Positions 7,878 to 14,897 of a stretch of 32,783 nucleotides of DNA are shown here, piece by piece. The translations under genes and the position numbers were made by a program. This stretch comes from CAADGY01 sp900696665. Lineage in GTDB: Bacteria > Acidobacteriota > Terriglobia > Bryobacterales > Bryobacteraceae. A model generated the notes under the pieces. It searched no databases. It had not been told where the DNA came from and was given only the letters and a program-made list of their open reading frames with translations. Positions within the stretch are counted from its first letter, which is position 1, and each line of letters opens with the position of its first letter. Where the stretch lies: the NCBI GenBank assembly GCA_035063885.1, contig JAPSFM010000053.1:1-32783 (forward strand). The letters run 5' to 3'.

Positions 7878-8844
7878 CAGGTGCGGGAGGCGCCTTTCCT
7901 TTGAGTGGGGAGGTCTCAGCCAGATACTTCAGGATAGTATAGACGTCGCCTTCTTCAGGAAAGGTGAGATCGAAGTCCTGCGTACGAAAGCGAACCCGGG
8001 CGCCGCGCTCACTGACGTGCCACACGAGGAACGCACAACAGTCCACCGCTTGTTCGAACCATTCGAGTCTTTCCGGGGCGACTTCCAGGTCAAGAAATAT
8101 CTCGATGAGCTGCTCCTGCTCCTGGGCAAATTCCCGGACCTGCAAGTCGCCTGTGTGCGCCGTGGCTTTCCAGTCCACGTGGCGCGCGCTTTCGAGCGCT
8201 TCGTATGGGCGGATGCGGTAGAAGTCATGGCCGCGCCCGCGATAATACGCCTGGATTTCGCCGGAAAGCGCCTGTAAGAGGGCCTCGAAACCGGATTGCG
8301 GACCAATGGAGGGGTATACCAGAATCTCGCGGCGCAGCCGGACTCGGATGCGGCGCTCGGTGAATCCGAACGGAAAACGCGTGGAAAATTGAAAGCTGTT
8401 CTCGCGATAGATCCCGCGGCGGGTGAAGAGGACCTCTACCCCTTCTTCCACCGTTGCATTACGCGGAATGGATGGAAAGTAGACCACCGACGACATCCCG
8501 GTATCTGGAGAGCCTGCCAGGTGGATGGAGAAAGAAGGCATCCAGGATTTTGAGTTTCGGATTAGAATCCGCGCGCTGGTCCGGGCGCGGGCCGAGATAT
8601 GCTCCGAAAGCACGAAGTCCAGTTCGAGGCCGGAAAGGGATAAGCGGCTGACGAATCCGGAAACCAACAAGGTCGACAGGAGCGCCGCGAAGAGCAGGAA
8701 CAGAAGATTATTAGCGGAAACAAAGGCGGCGACTCCGACAAGTGAAATCGTGAAAGTAAATAAGAGACCACCCACTGTTACCTGGTGGCGCAGCGCCATT
8801 TCCAGGGTGTCCCGAAGCGCTTTCCAAATGGACCTGACGCTCAC
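7723..8844 (-). CDS. DUF58 membrane protein
   Basis: The 373-residue product has two N-terminal hydrophobic spans (about 22-45 and 46-65), a beta-rich middle part and the DUF58 hallmark RHVDWKATA (about 231-238) followed by LQVREFAQEQEQ and a vWA-like segment with the acidic IFLDLE strand. DUF58 proteins usually sit beside a MoxR-type AAA ATPase and membrane-bound vWA proteins, and their biochemical role is poorly known. No MoxR gene is in this window, so this copy is separated from its usual partner. It lies seven bases after the PBP4-type gene, suggesting co-transcription. Its last about 50 codons overlap the TonB receptor start. The tail (after LAAGWTSAR) is low in conservation-like features and may be dispensable. 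Confidence 0.82.
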   Translation of the reverse strand: MSVRSIWKALRDTLEMALRHQVTVGGLLFTFTISLVGVAAFVSANNLLFLLFAALLSTLLVSGFVSRLSLSGLELDFVLSEHISARARTSARILIRNSKSWMPSFSIHLAGSPDTGMSSVVYFPSIPRNATVEEGVEVLFTRRGIYRENSFQFSTRFPFGFTERRIRVRLRREILVYPSIGPQSGFEALLQALSGEIQAYYRGRGHDFYRIRPYEALESARHVDWKATAHTGDLQVREFAQEQEQLIEIFLDLEVAPERLEWFEQAVDCCAFLVWHVSERGARVRFRTQDFDLTFPEEGDVYTILKYLAETSPLKGKAPPAPGDERSFKIVFTTIPDRFLAAGWTSARMLDTDAFGSAGSTGTGTGENLHHRS

Positions 8845-8851
8845 GGAAGTG

Positions 8852-10348
8852 TCACCATTGTGAAGCCAGCAGGTTCACGATCTTGTCCGTCAGATCGCGC
8901 ACAGCGGCCGCGGGCACATCGTAGTGATTGGCCAGGATGGAAAATGCCAACTGTCCGCCCCGCCTGCCGTCAACATATCCGGAGAGCGCGCTGACATGAC
9001 TGATAGTTCCCGTCTTTGCGCGCACGCGTCCGGCGGCTGCGGTACCACGGTATCTATGCTCGAGCGTGCCATCTTCTCCGCCCACCGGGAGAAGTCCAAG
9101 CCAGGCATCACGTTGCGGCGAATGATACATGTGCCGGAGCAGGCTAACGACGGCGGAAGGGCTGACCAGCGTTTTTCTGGAAAGCCCGGAGGCATCCTCG
9201 AAGTGATAGGCCTCCGGCAGGATCCCGATTTCCGAAAGAAATGCTTCCAACTCCGCCAGACCCGCTTCGCGGCTGCCGAGATCTCTCCGTATCCGGCCCA
9301 CTTCCCGCAAAACGACCTCTGCTTGCAGGTTCTGGCTGATTTTGTCGATGACCCGCAGGCTCTCAATCAGCGGAGGAGAGGTGCGCTTGGCCAGCTCGAT
9401 TCCGCTCGCCAGAAAGCGGGGATTCGGACCTCGGGTAAGGTCGCCGATCTCACCGGGCAGCAGATGGCGAGCGACGGGCTCGCCTGTGATCTGCACGCCT
9501 CGCCGGATTAACAGGTCCTGGAACACTTCCGCCGCGTAGAGGGCGGGATCGTCCACGGCCAGATACTGAACACTGGGGCGCGAGGAGGATGGCAGCGTAC
9601 CCCAAAGGCGGACCAGTCTGGAGGCGGGTAACCGGTGAACCGAGATCTTTCGTGTGCCCCCGGCGGTCGTCTCCACGTGGTTCTGAAACACGTAGTACTC
9701 AAAAGCAGGCGACACCAGCAGTCCGGCAAGGCCGCCAGAACTGGCGGATGGCTGGAGCGTTATGCGAATCGAATTGTCGCCAACGATCAAGGCGCTGGCG
9801 GGTGCTCCGTATTCCCAGATGGCATCGTCCACGGTCCAGCCGTCCGGATAGGGTTCCCAGACATATGCGGTGTCGTCACCCACGACATCCCCTTCGATAC
9901 GGTTCACACCGGCAGCGACAACCTGATCGGCCAGTGAGGCCAGGGGAGCGAGTGGATCGCCTTCGACAGGACCGGGACGATACGGCAGAGACCGGGCGGA
10001 AAGAGTCATGTCGCCGCCGCCCATCAGCAGCAGATCGGAACGTAGGATTCCATCCGGCGCGGCTGGGACCGTCGACACGACTCGCGTGTAGAAGCGGTGA
10101 TCCGGTCCGAGTTTTTGCAATGCCAAGGCAGTTGAAAAGAGCTTGGTGTTGGAAGCGGGAGTGAAAAGCTTATCCTGGTTGCGGTTGTACAGCAATTGTC
10201 CCGTGCGGAGGTCTAGTATTTGAATTCCCCAGTAGGCTCTTTCTACTACCGGAGAATCTTTAAGCAGTACATCAATTCGGGCGCTTAGCGGCCCCTCGCG
10301 GGCCACAAGGGTTTGAGTGACAAGTAGCAGTAGAGCGACACGTCCCAT
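8852..10348 (-). CDS. dacB: D-alanyl-D-alanine carboxypeptidase/endopeptidase, PBP4 (DacB) type
   Basis: The 498-residue periplasmic enzyme trims or cleaves D-Ala-containing peptide cross-links in peptidoglycan. A short signal peptide (1-16) precedes the active-site S66-N-T-K69, the large PBP4-specific insertion (including LLMGGGDMTLS and GDVVGDDTAY), the DASGLSRKT segment (385-393) and R-A-K445-T-G-T. At the second motif, family members usually have S-G-L-S-R-x-N. Here the last position is Thr393 and the preceding Gly is Ala, a mild departure whose effect is unknown. The gene starts eight bases after the MFS gene and ends seven bases before DUF58, so it is an internal operon member. Confidence 0.92.
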   Translation of the reverse strand: MGRVALLLLVTQTLVAREGPLSARIDVLLKDSPVVERAYWGIQILDLRTGQLLYNRNQDKLFTPASNTKLFSTALALQKLGPDHRFYTRVVSTVPAAPDGILRSDLLLMGGGDMTLSARSLPYRPGPVEGDPLAPLASLADQVVAAGVNRIEGDVVGDDTAYVWEPYPDGWTVDDAIWEYGAPASALIVGDNSIRITLQPSASSGGLAGLLVSPAFEYYVFQNHVETTAGGTRKISVHRLPASRLVRLWGTLPSSSRPSVQYLAVDDPALYAAEVFQDLLIRRGVQITGEPVARHLLPGEIGDLTRGPNPRFLASGIELAKRTSPPLIESLRVIDKISQNLQAEVVLREVGRIRRDLGSREAGLAELEAFLSEIGILPEAYHFEDASGLSRKTLVSPSAVVSLLRHMYHSPQRDAWLGLLPVGGEDGTLEHRYRGTAAAGRVRAKTGTISHVSALSGYVDGRRGGQLAFSILANHYDVPAAAVRDLTDKIVNLLASQW

Positions 10349-10356
10349 TGATCGAT

Positions 10357-11601
10357 TTACCCCAGACCTGTAGGTTTACCTGCAGGTTCCTCAATCCTGA
10401 TTTCAGCACCCCCCGACAACTTGGCGGTCAGCCAGATCATCAGCGCAAGCACAAAGACAGCAAATGTACCTAACAGGGGGAGCAGCATAACCACTCTGAT
10501 GCCCCAAAACTCAGCGAAATACCCTAGAGTACCGGGCGCCAGGAGCCCGCCGATGGAGGCTACGGCAGAAATTCCATTGAACAAACCAGGATGGTAGTTC
10601 GGAAATCGTAGACCGATCTTTTCCACCAGCAAGGGGTAGACGACGGCGAAGCCGAGCCCTAGCAAAACGATCGCCGTTATAGCGCCGAACCGGTTGTTGG
10701 TGAAGCTCAGAATCAGACAGCCGAAAACCGCGCAGGCGGCGCTACCTATCAGCAGCCACCCCCGCTTCATCCGAGGAATTACGAAATGAGCGGTGAGCCG
10801 GCCCACCAGCAGTGTAAGCCAATACAAAGAGAGGAGCAGGAGCGAGGTTTCCGGGCTGATGCCGAGCCGTTGTATCAGAAACAGCGGAAGCCACGCGGCG
10901 ACGGACCACTCATTCCCGAATTGGAAGAATAGTAGAAGCGTGAAGAGGATTGCTGTGGGGGTTTGGAGATCGTGGAGCACGTCCCGCAACGGGCGATCTG
11001 TGACCAGCGAATCGCTGGGGAACCGGGAATTCATGTACAAGATGAAGAAATACCCTGGAATCGTTGATAGCAAGATCAAAATGCTGGAGACTGTATAAAC
11101 ATAAAAAGTGCTGGCGACAAGCAGCGAGGTCACCATGCAGCCGAGCCCGAAGAGCGCACCAGCAAGGTTCACGGTAGAAATACCGCTACGCCGGTACATG
11201 GGCGATATCGTCCGAAAAAGTCCCGAATGGAGAAGACCCGAAGCTAGGCCGAGGGCAAAGAGGCCGGGAATGCGCCAGGCGGGCCGGAAGGATGGCGGCA
11301 CTGCTGCAAGGAAGAGGAACCCCGCCATCGCGAAAGCAGAACCAAAAGAAAGAATGGACGACGTAGACCGGTGCGCCAGCACTCGTTGCCCGAAGTGTAC
11401 GCCTGCCAGAATGCCCGCACTGAGAATAAAGAAGTAGTTGCCAGCCGCGATGAAATCGGAGGTAAGATGATATCGCCACGCGGGCAAAATAGCTCCCACA
11501 AACGATAACAGCACCCCTGATAGAAAGAAACCGGCGATGGCACGCCGTCCGGAAGCAGCGTCCAGACTATCGGGCTGCTCGCGAGCGGGGCCGGGTATCA
11601 C
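10357..11601 (-). CDS. MFS transporter, substrate unknown
   Basis: The 414-residue protein has about twelve hydrophobic spans and the MFS layout. The N-half includes GVHFGQRVLAHRS at the motif A position and a central loop around NSRFPSDSLVTDRPLRD. The sugar-permease-like pattern is weak, so no subfamily is assigned. A GTG at 11601 is the start; there is no clear Shine-Dalgarno, and a TACAAT hexamer on this strand lies only about seven bases upstream, so a near-leaderless message is possible. It is the first gene of the leftward cluster with the PBP4-type enzyme, DUF58 and TonB receptor. A role in recycling wall-derived or imported compounds would be a guess from context only. Confidence 0.8.
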   Translation of the reverse strand: MIPGPAREQPDSLDAASGRRAIAGFFLSGVLLSFVGAILPAWRYHLTSDFIAAGNYFFILSAGILAGVHFGQRVLAHRSTSSILSFGSAFAMAGFLFLAAVPPSFRPAWRIPGLFALGLASGLLHSGLFRTISPMYRRSGISTVNLAGALFGLGCMVTSLLVASTFYVYTVSSILILLSTIPGYFFILYMNSRFPSDSLVTDRPLRDVLHDLQTPTAILFTLLLFFQFGNEWSVAAWLPLFLIQRLGISPETSLLLLSLYWLTLLVGRLTAHFVIPRMKRGWLLIGSAACAVFGCLILSFTNNRFGAITAIVLLGLGFAVVYPLLVEKIGLRFPNYHPGLFNGISAVASIGGLLAPGTLGYFAEFWGIRVVMLLPLLGTFAVFVLALMIWLTAKLSGGAEIRIEEPAGKPTGLG

Positions 11602-11881
11602 TTGGAGTATTGTAGCGCGATAGACGCTCCAGCTTGGCTAGGTGTCCTATCAATACGGAAATCTGTAGGTATAGTTCCGACTGAGGCCGCCAACTATGAC
11701 AATTCATATGGGGCGCAACACAATAGAACCGCTTAATGACGGTCACTGAATTGCAAAACCATTGGTGGGGTTCCTGATAGAGGTTTGAGGCTTTGGTTGG
11801 AGCAGCCTCTTCGCGTGAAGGTTTGGCATAGCGCCAAACCTTCTTTCTTTCTCTGCTACACTGGCATTCTTGTTCTTCTGA
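11602..11881. other. 280-base divergent intergenic region with two hairpins on the + strand
   Basis: Between the divergent MFS and hydrolase genes there is no convincing coding frame. On the + strand I see a TATAGT hexamer at 11670-11675 (weak -35), a stem GAGGCT/AGCCTC (11787-11792/11804-11809) and the 11-bp terminator-like hairpin at 11817-11843. A TACACT hexamer at 11857-11862 could be the -10 of the hydrolase promoter. Confidence 0.4.
11817..11853 (+). terminator. Intrinsic terminator-like hairpin upstream of the hydrolase gene
   Basis: GAAGGTTTGGC (11817-11827) and its exact complement GCCAAACCTTC (11833-11843) form an 11-bp stem with a 5-base loop, followed on the + strand by TTTCTTTCTCT. 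The tract is interrupted by C, so termination may be partial. No + strand gene precedes it, so it either ends a short unannotated transcript from the intergenic region or attenuates a longer leader of the hydrolase gene. Confidence 0.45.
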
Positions 11882-12901
11882 ATGCTCTCTTTCTATAGCC
11901 GCTACATCGATAAGTGGGAACGGCGCCTGGCGTCCCGGGATACCAATCGGGTAGTCCGTCCGTTTGAATGGGGGTTGGAGTGGCTGGGCTTTCAAACCTC
12001 CAACGGGCACTCGTCAGCGACTGAACTCCGGCGTCTGGCCCGGCAGAGCCTGCTAAATTCCGGTGAGTTTTTCGCCCATGAGCGGCCCCGGGACTTCAAA
12101 CTCAATGGTGACCTCCTGACTTTCACCAGCCCCCTTCATTCGCCCCACGCAGAAAACAATACCGTTTATGGCCGCTTCTTCCCGGCCAGAAACGCGCGGG
12201 GCCGGGCCGTGGTGGTCCTCCCGCAGTGGAATGCGGACGCCGAAGGCCACATAGGACTGTGTAAGCTTTTGAATCGCTTTGGCCTCTCCGCTTTACGGAT
12301 GAGCATGGCGTACCACGACCGCCGCATGCCTCCCGAATTGGAGCGCGCGGATTATCACGTCTCCAGTAACATTGGGCGCACGATACACGCCTCCCGCCAG
12401 TCGGTGATGGATGCCCGCGCCTGTCTGGATTTCCTCGAAGAGCAAGGCTATACGAAGTTGGCTATTCTGGGCACCAGTCTCGGCTCCTGCATCGCCTTCA
12501 TCACCACGGCGCACGACCGTCGAATCAGCGTGGGCGTGTTCAATCACGTCTCCATGTATTTCTCCGACGTCGTGTGGACCGGTCTCTCCACCCAGCACGT
12601 GCGCCGTGGGTTTGGAGAGGAAATAACGCAGGACGACTTGCGCGACTACTGGTCGGTTATCAGTCCGGCGAGCTATTTCGATCGTCTTCGCGGACGAACG
12701 CTGCGGTCGCTGTTGATATGGGCCGGCTTCGATACCACTTTCCTTCCGCTTTATTCGCGGCAGGTCCTCAGTGAATTCAGCGCGCGCGGACTCGACCATT
12801 CCGTCGTGAAATTGCCGTGTGCCCACTACACGACCGGGCGCTTCCCTTTCAATTGGATGGATGGCCTGGCGATGTGCCGGTTTCTCCGCCGCAGCCTGTA
12901 A
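11882..12901 (+). CDS. Alpha/beta-hydrolase family protein
   Basis: The 339-residue product has the nucleophile elbow G197-T-S199-L-G201 after a beta strand (LAILGTSLGS). A likely acid is at D284 (LLIWAGFDTTF) and a likely histidine at H315 (LPCAHYTTGR), in the correct order for a catalytic triad. The segment VVVLPQWNADAEGH probably supplies the oxyanion-hole region. There is no signal peptide, so it is probably cytoplasmic. The layout is somewhat like the ABHD18-type hydrolases, but substrate and reaction (esterase, lipase or other) cannot be assigned. No clear Shine-Dalgarno precedes the ATG. It stands alone between a divergent MFS gene and the RNA unit downstream. Confidence 0.82.
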   Translation: MLSFYSRYIDKWERRLASRDTNRVVRPFEWGLEWLGFQTSNGHSSATELRRLARQSLLNSGEFFAHERPRDFKLNGDLLTFTSPLHSPHAENNTVYGRFFPARNARGRAVVVLPQWNADAEGHIGLCKLLNRFGLSALRMSMAYHDRRMPPELERADYHVSSNIGRTIHASRQSVMDARACLDFLEEQGYTKLAILGTSLGSCIAFITTAHDRRISVGVFNHVSMYFSDVVWTGLSTQHVRRGFGEEITQDDLRDYWSVISPASYFDRLRGRTLRSLLIWAGFDTTFLPLYSRQVLSEFSARGLDHSVVKLPCAHYTTGRFPFNWMDGLAMCRFLRRSL

Positions 12902-12936
12902 GCGTCTGGATATCTTCGCTTTCTTTTTCGGGTGCG

Positions 12937-12965
12937 TTGACAATCTAAACATCCGGGTCTAGGAT
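12937..12965 (+). promoter_or_regulatory. Strong sigma-70 promoter of the 16S-complementary RNA unit
   Basis: A perfect TTGACA (12937-12942) is followed after exactly 17 bases by TAGGAT (12960-12965). Transcription should start near 12972, about ten bases before the 16S-complementary tract. It is among the best promoters in this window by consensus match and does not belong to any conventional gene. Confidence 0.65.
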
Positions 12966-13000
12966 GAAGTTATCACTGAGGAAGGAGGTGGTCCAGTCGA

Positions 13001-13060
13001 ATGAATTCAGACGGTAGTCCTAGTAAATCGAAATCCACGCATGAGGTGATCGACTCTTAA
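13001..13060 (+). CDS. Possible 19-residue small ORF behind a hyper-extended SD
   Basis: ATG at 13001 opens a frame of 19 codons ending in TAA at 13060. The peptide is Ser/Lys-rich (MNSDGSPSKSKSTHEVIDS) with no hydrophobic span. AAGGAGGT ends 11 bases before the ATG, a longer gap than the optimal 5-9, but the complementarity to 16S rRNA is exceptional. The peptide may be real, a leader, or a by-product of an RNA whose role is the 16S-complementary tract itself. Confidence 0.35.
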   Translation: MNSDGSPSKSKSTHEVIDS

Positions 13061-13153
13061 GTCGACTGCTCTCACGTTCAGGTTTCGCTCAGTGCCGGAA
13101 CCGCTTCACATGTGGAACGGTCATCTCACTGCGTGAACTAATGCTACCAGAGG

Positions 13154-13185
13154 CCCCCGCGACGGGCTCCCGTCACGGGGGTTTT
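13154..13185 (+). terminator. Intrinsic terminator of the RNA unit
   Basis: CCCCCG (13154-13159) pairs with CGGGGG (13176-13181). The stem continues after one C-A mismatch with GACGG/CCGTC around a GCTC loop, and TTTT follows at 13182-13185. It separates the RNA unit from rpmE, which has its own promoter. Confidence 0.75.
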
Positions 13186-13214
13186 CCTGCTTTAAGCAAG
13201 CCAACGCCGCGCTT

Positions 13215-13223
13215 TGTTATACT
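13215..13223 (+). promoter_or_regulatory. Extended -10 promoter of rpmE
   Basis: TGT-TATACT (TGn plus a hexamer matching five of six) lies about 32 bases before the rpmE ATG and after the terminator at 13154-13185. There is no good -35 box. Start of transcription is expected near 13230. Confidence 0.5.
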
Positions 13224-13255
13224 AATCCAGTCACCAGCAACGAAAGGGAATTATT

Positions 13256-13501
13256 ATGAAAGCTGGGATTCATCCCGCTTACAACGAAGTAAACGTCATC
13301 TGCGCCTGCGGACATACGTTCCGCACCCGTTCCGCCCATAAAGGCGACATTCGCGTAGAGATTTGTTCGAATTGCCACCCGTTCTTTACAGGGCGGCAGA
13401 AGTTGATCGATACTGAGGGCCGGGTCGATAAATTTCAGAAAAAGTACCAGAAGGCGAGAGAGATCCAAAAGAGCAAGGAAGCCGCAAAAGCGAAAGTGTA
13501 G
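13256..13501 (+). CDS. rpmE: 50S ribosomal protein L31 (bL31), zinc-binding type
   Basis: The 81-residue protein begins MKAGIHPAYNEVNVICACG, the standard bL31 start. It has the C-A-C and C-S-N-C cysteine pairs of the zinc-containing (C+) form, followed by HPFFTGRQKLIDTEGRVDKFQKKY. It binds the large subunit near the central protuberance and bridges to the 30S subunit. The Lys-rich C-terminal tail is about ten residues longer than in E. coli. AAAGGGA lies about seven bases before the ATG. The gene is monocistronic, with an RNA unit upstream and the convergent Spy-like gene 28 bases downstream. Confidence 0.97.
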   Translation: MKAGIHPAYNEVNVICACGHTFRTRSAHKGDIRVEICSNCHPFFTGRQKLIDTEGRVDKFQKKYQKAREIQKSKEAAKAKV

Positions 13502-13529
13502 GAACTTGCGTCAGGAGATGACGTCTGGC

Positions 13530-13940
13530 TCAGCATCCAGGCGCACGGCTCTTAGACTGCCGCATCTTCTGTTCGCGTTCAATTCTCATTTTTTCGTACT
13601 CTTCCCGCTGAGAATCGTTCAGAATCAACCGGATCTGCTTAACCTGCTCCTGGCGGATCGCCTCGCGTTCGGGCTTATAGCGATCCCACAACTCCCGGTA
13701 GCGTGTCCTGGTCGCATCCAATATGGCATTCAGTTCCGCCAGTTGGCGCTCGTTGAGGTTTAACCTCGTGCTCATTTCTTCGACATAGTGCTTTCTCCAC
13801 TCCTCGGGATTCCTCGGGGGTGGAACTTTCGCGTCGACTGACACTGATGTGTAAATCCGGTGTCCCAGGGCTCCCACCGCTATGCCACTGGCAAAGACAA
13901 TTGCCATATATAAGGCCAGAACTGCATTAGAAAGCCTCAT
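13530..13940 (-). CDS. Spy/CpxP-like periplasmic helical protein (membrane-anchored)
   Basis: The 136-residue product has one N-terminal hydrophobic span (about 5-27). A mostly helical, charged region follows, with LNLNERQLAELNAILD and two repeats of the pattern I-R-L-I-L-N-D-S-Q-R-E-E-Y-E. Such L-T/N-x-x-Q-x-x-x-L repeats are typical of Spy/CpxP or CnrX/ZraP-type periplasmic sensors and chaperones. It is the third gene of the ECF sigma operon (19 bases after the anti-sigma-like gene), so it probably senses or buffers an envelope stress signal. The ligand is unknown. The final Cys is single and not part of a metal motif. Confidence 0.7.
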   Translation of the reverse strand: MRLSNAVLALYMAIVFASGIAVGALGHRIYTSVSVDAKVPPPRNPEEWRKHYVEEMSTRLNLNERQLAELNAILDATRTRYRELWDRYKPEREAIRQEQVKQIRLILNDSQREEYEKMRIEREQKMRQSKSRAPGC

Positions 13941-13959
13941 TGTTCAACCAAACTTCCCC

Positions 13960-14304
13960 TCATCGAGTCTCGCCGAAAGACTCGTAACGGACATCCGCAT
14001 AGACCAATTGGTCTGGTGCATGATCTTGCGCCAGCACATCCACATAGCTGGAACTATAAAACGCGGATTGTGACGAATCCGGATACACGAGCATCACGCA
14101 CAGCAGGATGCACAAAGCGACGGCTGCCGTGGCAAACGCCTTTGCCAGACGGAATGCGGAGTTCCGGCGTTTGTCGATACGGTCCCACAATCGGGGCATG
14201 AACTCGGGACTGGCGTCTACCTCCGGAATGCTTGCCGCATAAGCGTGCAAAAGCGCATCCAGATCCTTCCCGCGTTCCTTCCAGGCCGAACCATTAGCGT
14301 CCAT
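13960..14304 (-). CDS. Putative anti-sigma factor (single-span membrane protein)
   Basis: The 114-residue product has a cytoplasmic N-half of about 50 residues, one hydrophobic span (about 53-74: LAKAFATAAVALCILLCVMLV) and a short periplasmic tail. This size and topology, and a position directly after an ECF sigma gene (8-base gap), indicate an anti-sigma factor. The zinc-binding H-x-x-x-C-x-x-C motif of ZAS-type anti-sigmas is absent, so the fold is not certain. AGGAG lies about seven bases before the ATG at 14304. The assignment rests mainly on context. Confidence 0.65.
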   Translation of the reverse strand: MDANGSAWKERGKDLDALLHAYAASIPEVDASPEFMPRLWDRIDKRRNSAFRLAKAFATAAVALCILLCVMLVYPDSSQSAFYSSSYVDVLAQDHAPDQLVYADVRYESFGETR

Positions 14305-14312
14305 ACAGACTC

Positions 14313-14897
14313 CTAAACTTTACCAAGCTCATTTCGGCTTTCCGCCTTCGCCAAAGATTTCAGAATGCGCTGGCGGGCCCGGTACAGGCGCACTTTCAGG
14401 GCGTTTTCGTTAACGCCGTAAATCGCTTCCAGTTCTCTCAACGACAGACCTTCCACTTCTTTGAGGAGCAGTAGAATCCGGTCCTCTTCCGATATAGTAC
14501 CGAGTAGCGACGATACCAGAGCCCGAACCTGCGCCTGGCGTTGCTCCTCGTCCCGCTTCTGAGTCCCCGCCGCGGCGTCAGCCAACAGCACCTGCTGTTC
14601 CGAGAGATCGGCCATCCTCGACTCGCGGCGGCGTCTCTGTTTACGGAGGTAGTCATAGCTGGTATTCACCGTGAGGCGATACAACCACGGCTCAAAAACC
14701 TCCGGGGCCCGCAACTGGTCGAGAGAAAAGTACAGCCGCAGAAAGACTTCCTGGGCGACGTCCTCGACATCTTCGGGCCGTCCGATAAGACGCGAGACCG
14801 TGCCGAGAATCCGCTTGCGATAAGCAAAAACGAGCGAATTGAAAGCGGCATCATCCCCCTCGCGGGCACGCTGAACTAGTTCGAAATCGACCAGCAT
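14313..14897 (-). CDS. ECF-type RNA polymerase sigma factor
   Basis: About 194 residues. Region 2 spans roughly residues 15-85 (AREGDDAAFNSLVFAYRKRI, then EDVEDVAQEVFLRLY and the -10-reading helix with WLYRLTVNTSYDYLR). Region 4 covers roughly 125-185 (LLLLKEVEGLSLRELEAIYG and KVRLYRARQRI), a helix-turn-helix that reads the -35. This is a SigW/RpoE-like group 4 sigma factor. A TTG at 14921 adds eight residues, but the ATG at 14897 gives the usual start (M-L-V-D-F-E-L-V). Neither has a good Shine-Dalgarno. It heads the operon with the anti-sigma-like and Spy-like genes. Confidence 0.92.
   Translation of the reverse strand: MLVDFELVQRAREGDDAAFNSLVFAYRKRILGTVSRLIGRPEDVEDVAQEVFLRLYFSLDQLRAPEVFEPWLYRLTVNTSYDYLRKQRRRRESRMADLSEQQVLLADAAAGTQKRDEEQRQAQVRALVSSLLGTISEEDRILLLLKEVEGLSLRELEAIYGVNENALKVRLYRARQRILKSLAKAESRNELGKV

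Larger units (their letters stand above)
12972..13186 (+). ncRNA. Candidate structured RNA with an 18-nt complement to the 16S rRNA 3' end
   Basis: Promoter (12937-12965) and terminator (13154-13185) bound a transcript of about 215 nt. Near its 5' end, 12982-12999 reads AAGGAGGTGGTCCAGTCG, which can pair without interruption (two G-U wobbles) with the usual bacterial 16S 3' end. Downstream are a tetraloop stem TCGACT/AGTCGA (about 13050-13065) and a nested domain: GTTCA/TGAAC (13076-13080/13134-13138), CAGTG/CACTG (13090-13094/13127-13131) and an inner hairpin at 13101-13120 with nine pairs and one mismatch. A 19-codon ORF starts inside. I recognise no known RNA family. It could be a small mRNA, a small RNA acting on the 30S subunit, or both. 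Confidence 0.55.

Noticed and set aside
8041..8080. TpsiC-like string (gttcgaacc) suggesting a tRNA
   Set aside because: It lies inside the DUF58 coding frame and no cloverleaf can be built around it.
11567..12010. Leftward frame of about 147 codons between the MFS and hydrolase genes
   Set aside because: It overlaps the hydrolase N-terminus and shows no domain or start signal. The intergenic hairpins explain the region better.
12982..12999. Fragment of an antisense 16S rRNA gene
   Set aside because: Similarity stops after 18 bases on both sides and includes G-U-compatible changes. A promoter and a terminator frame it as a separate unit. It is a complement to the 16S 3' end, not an rRNA gene remnant.
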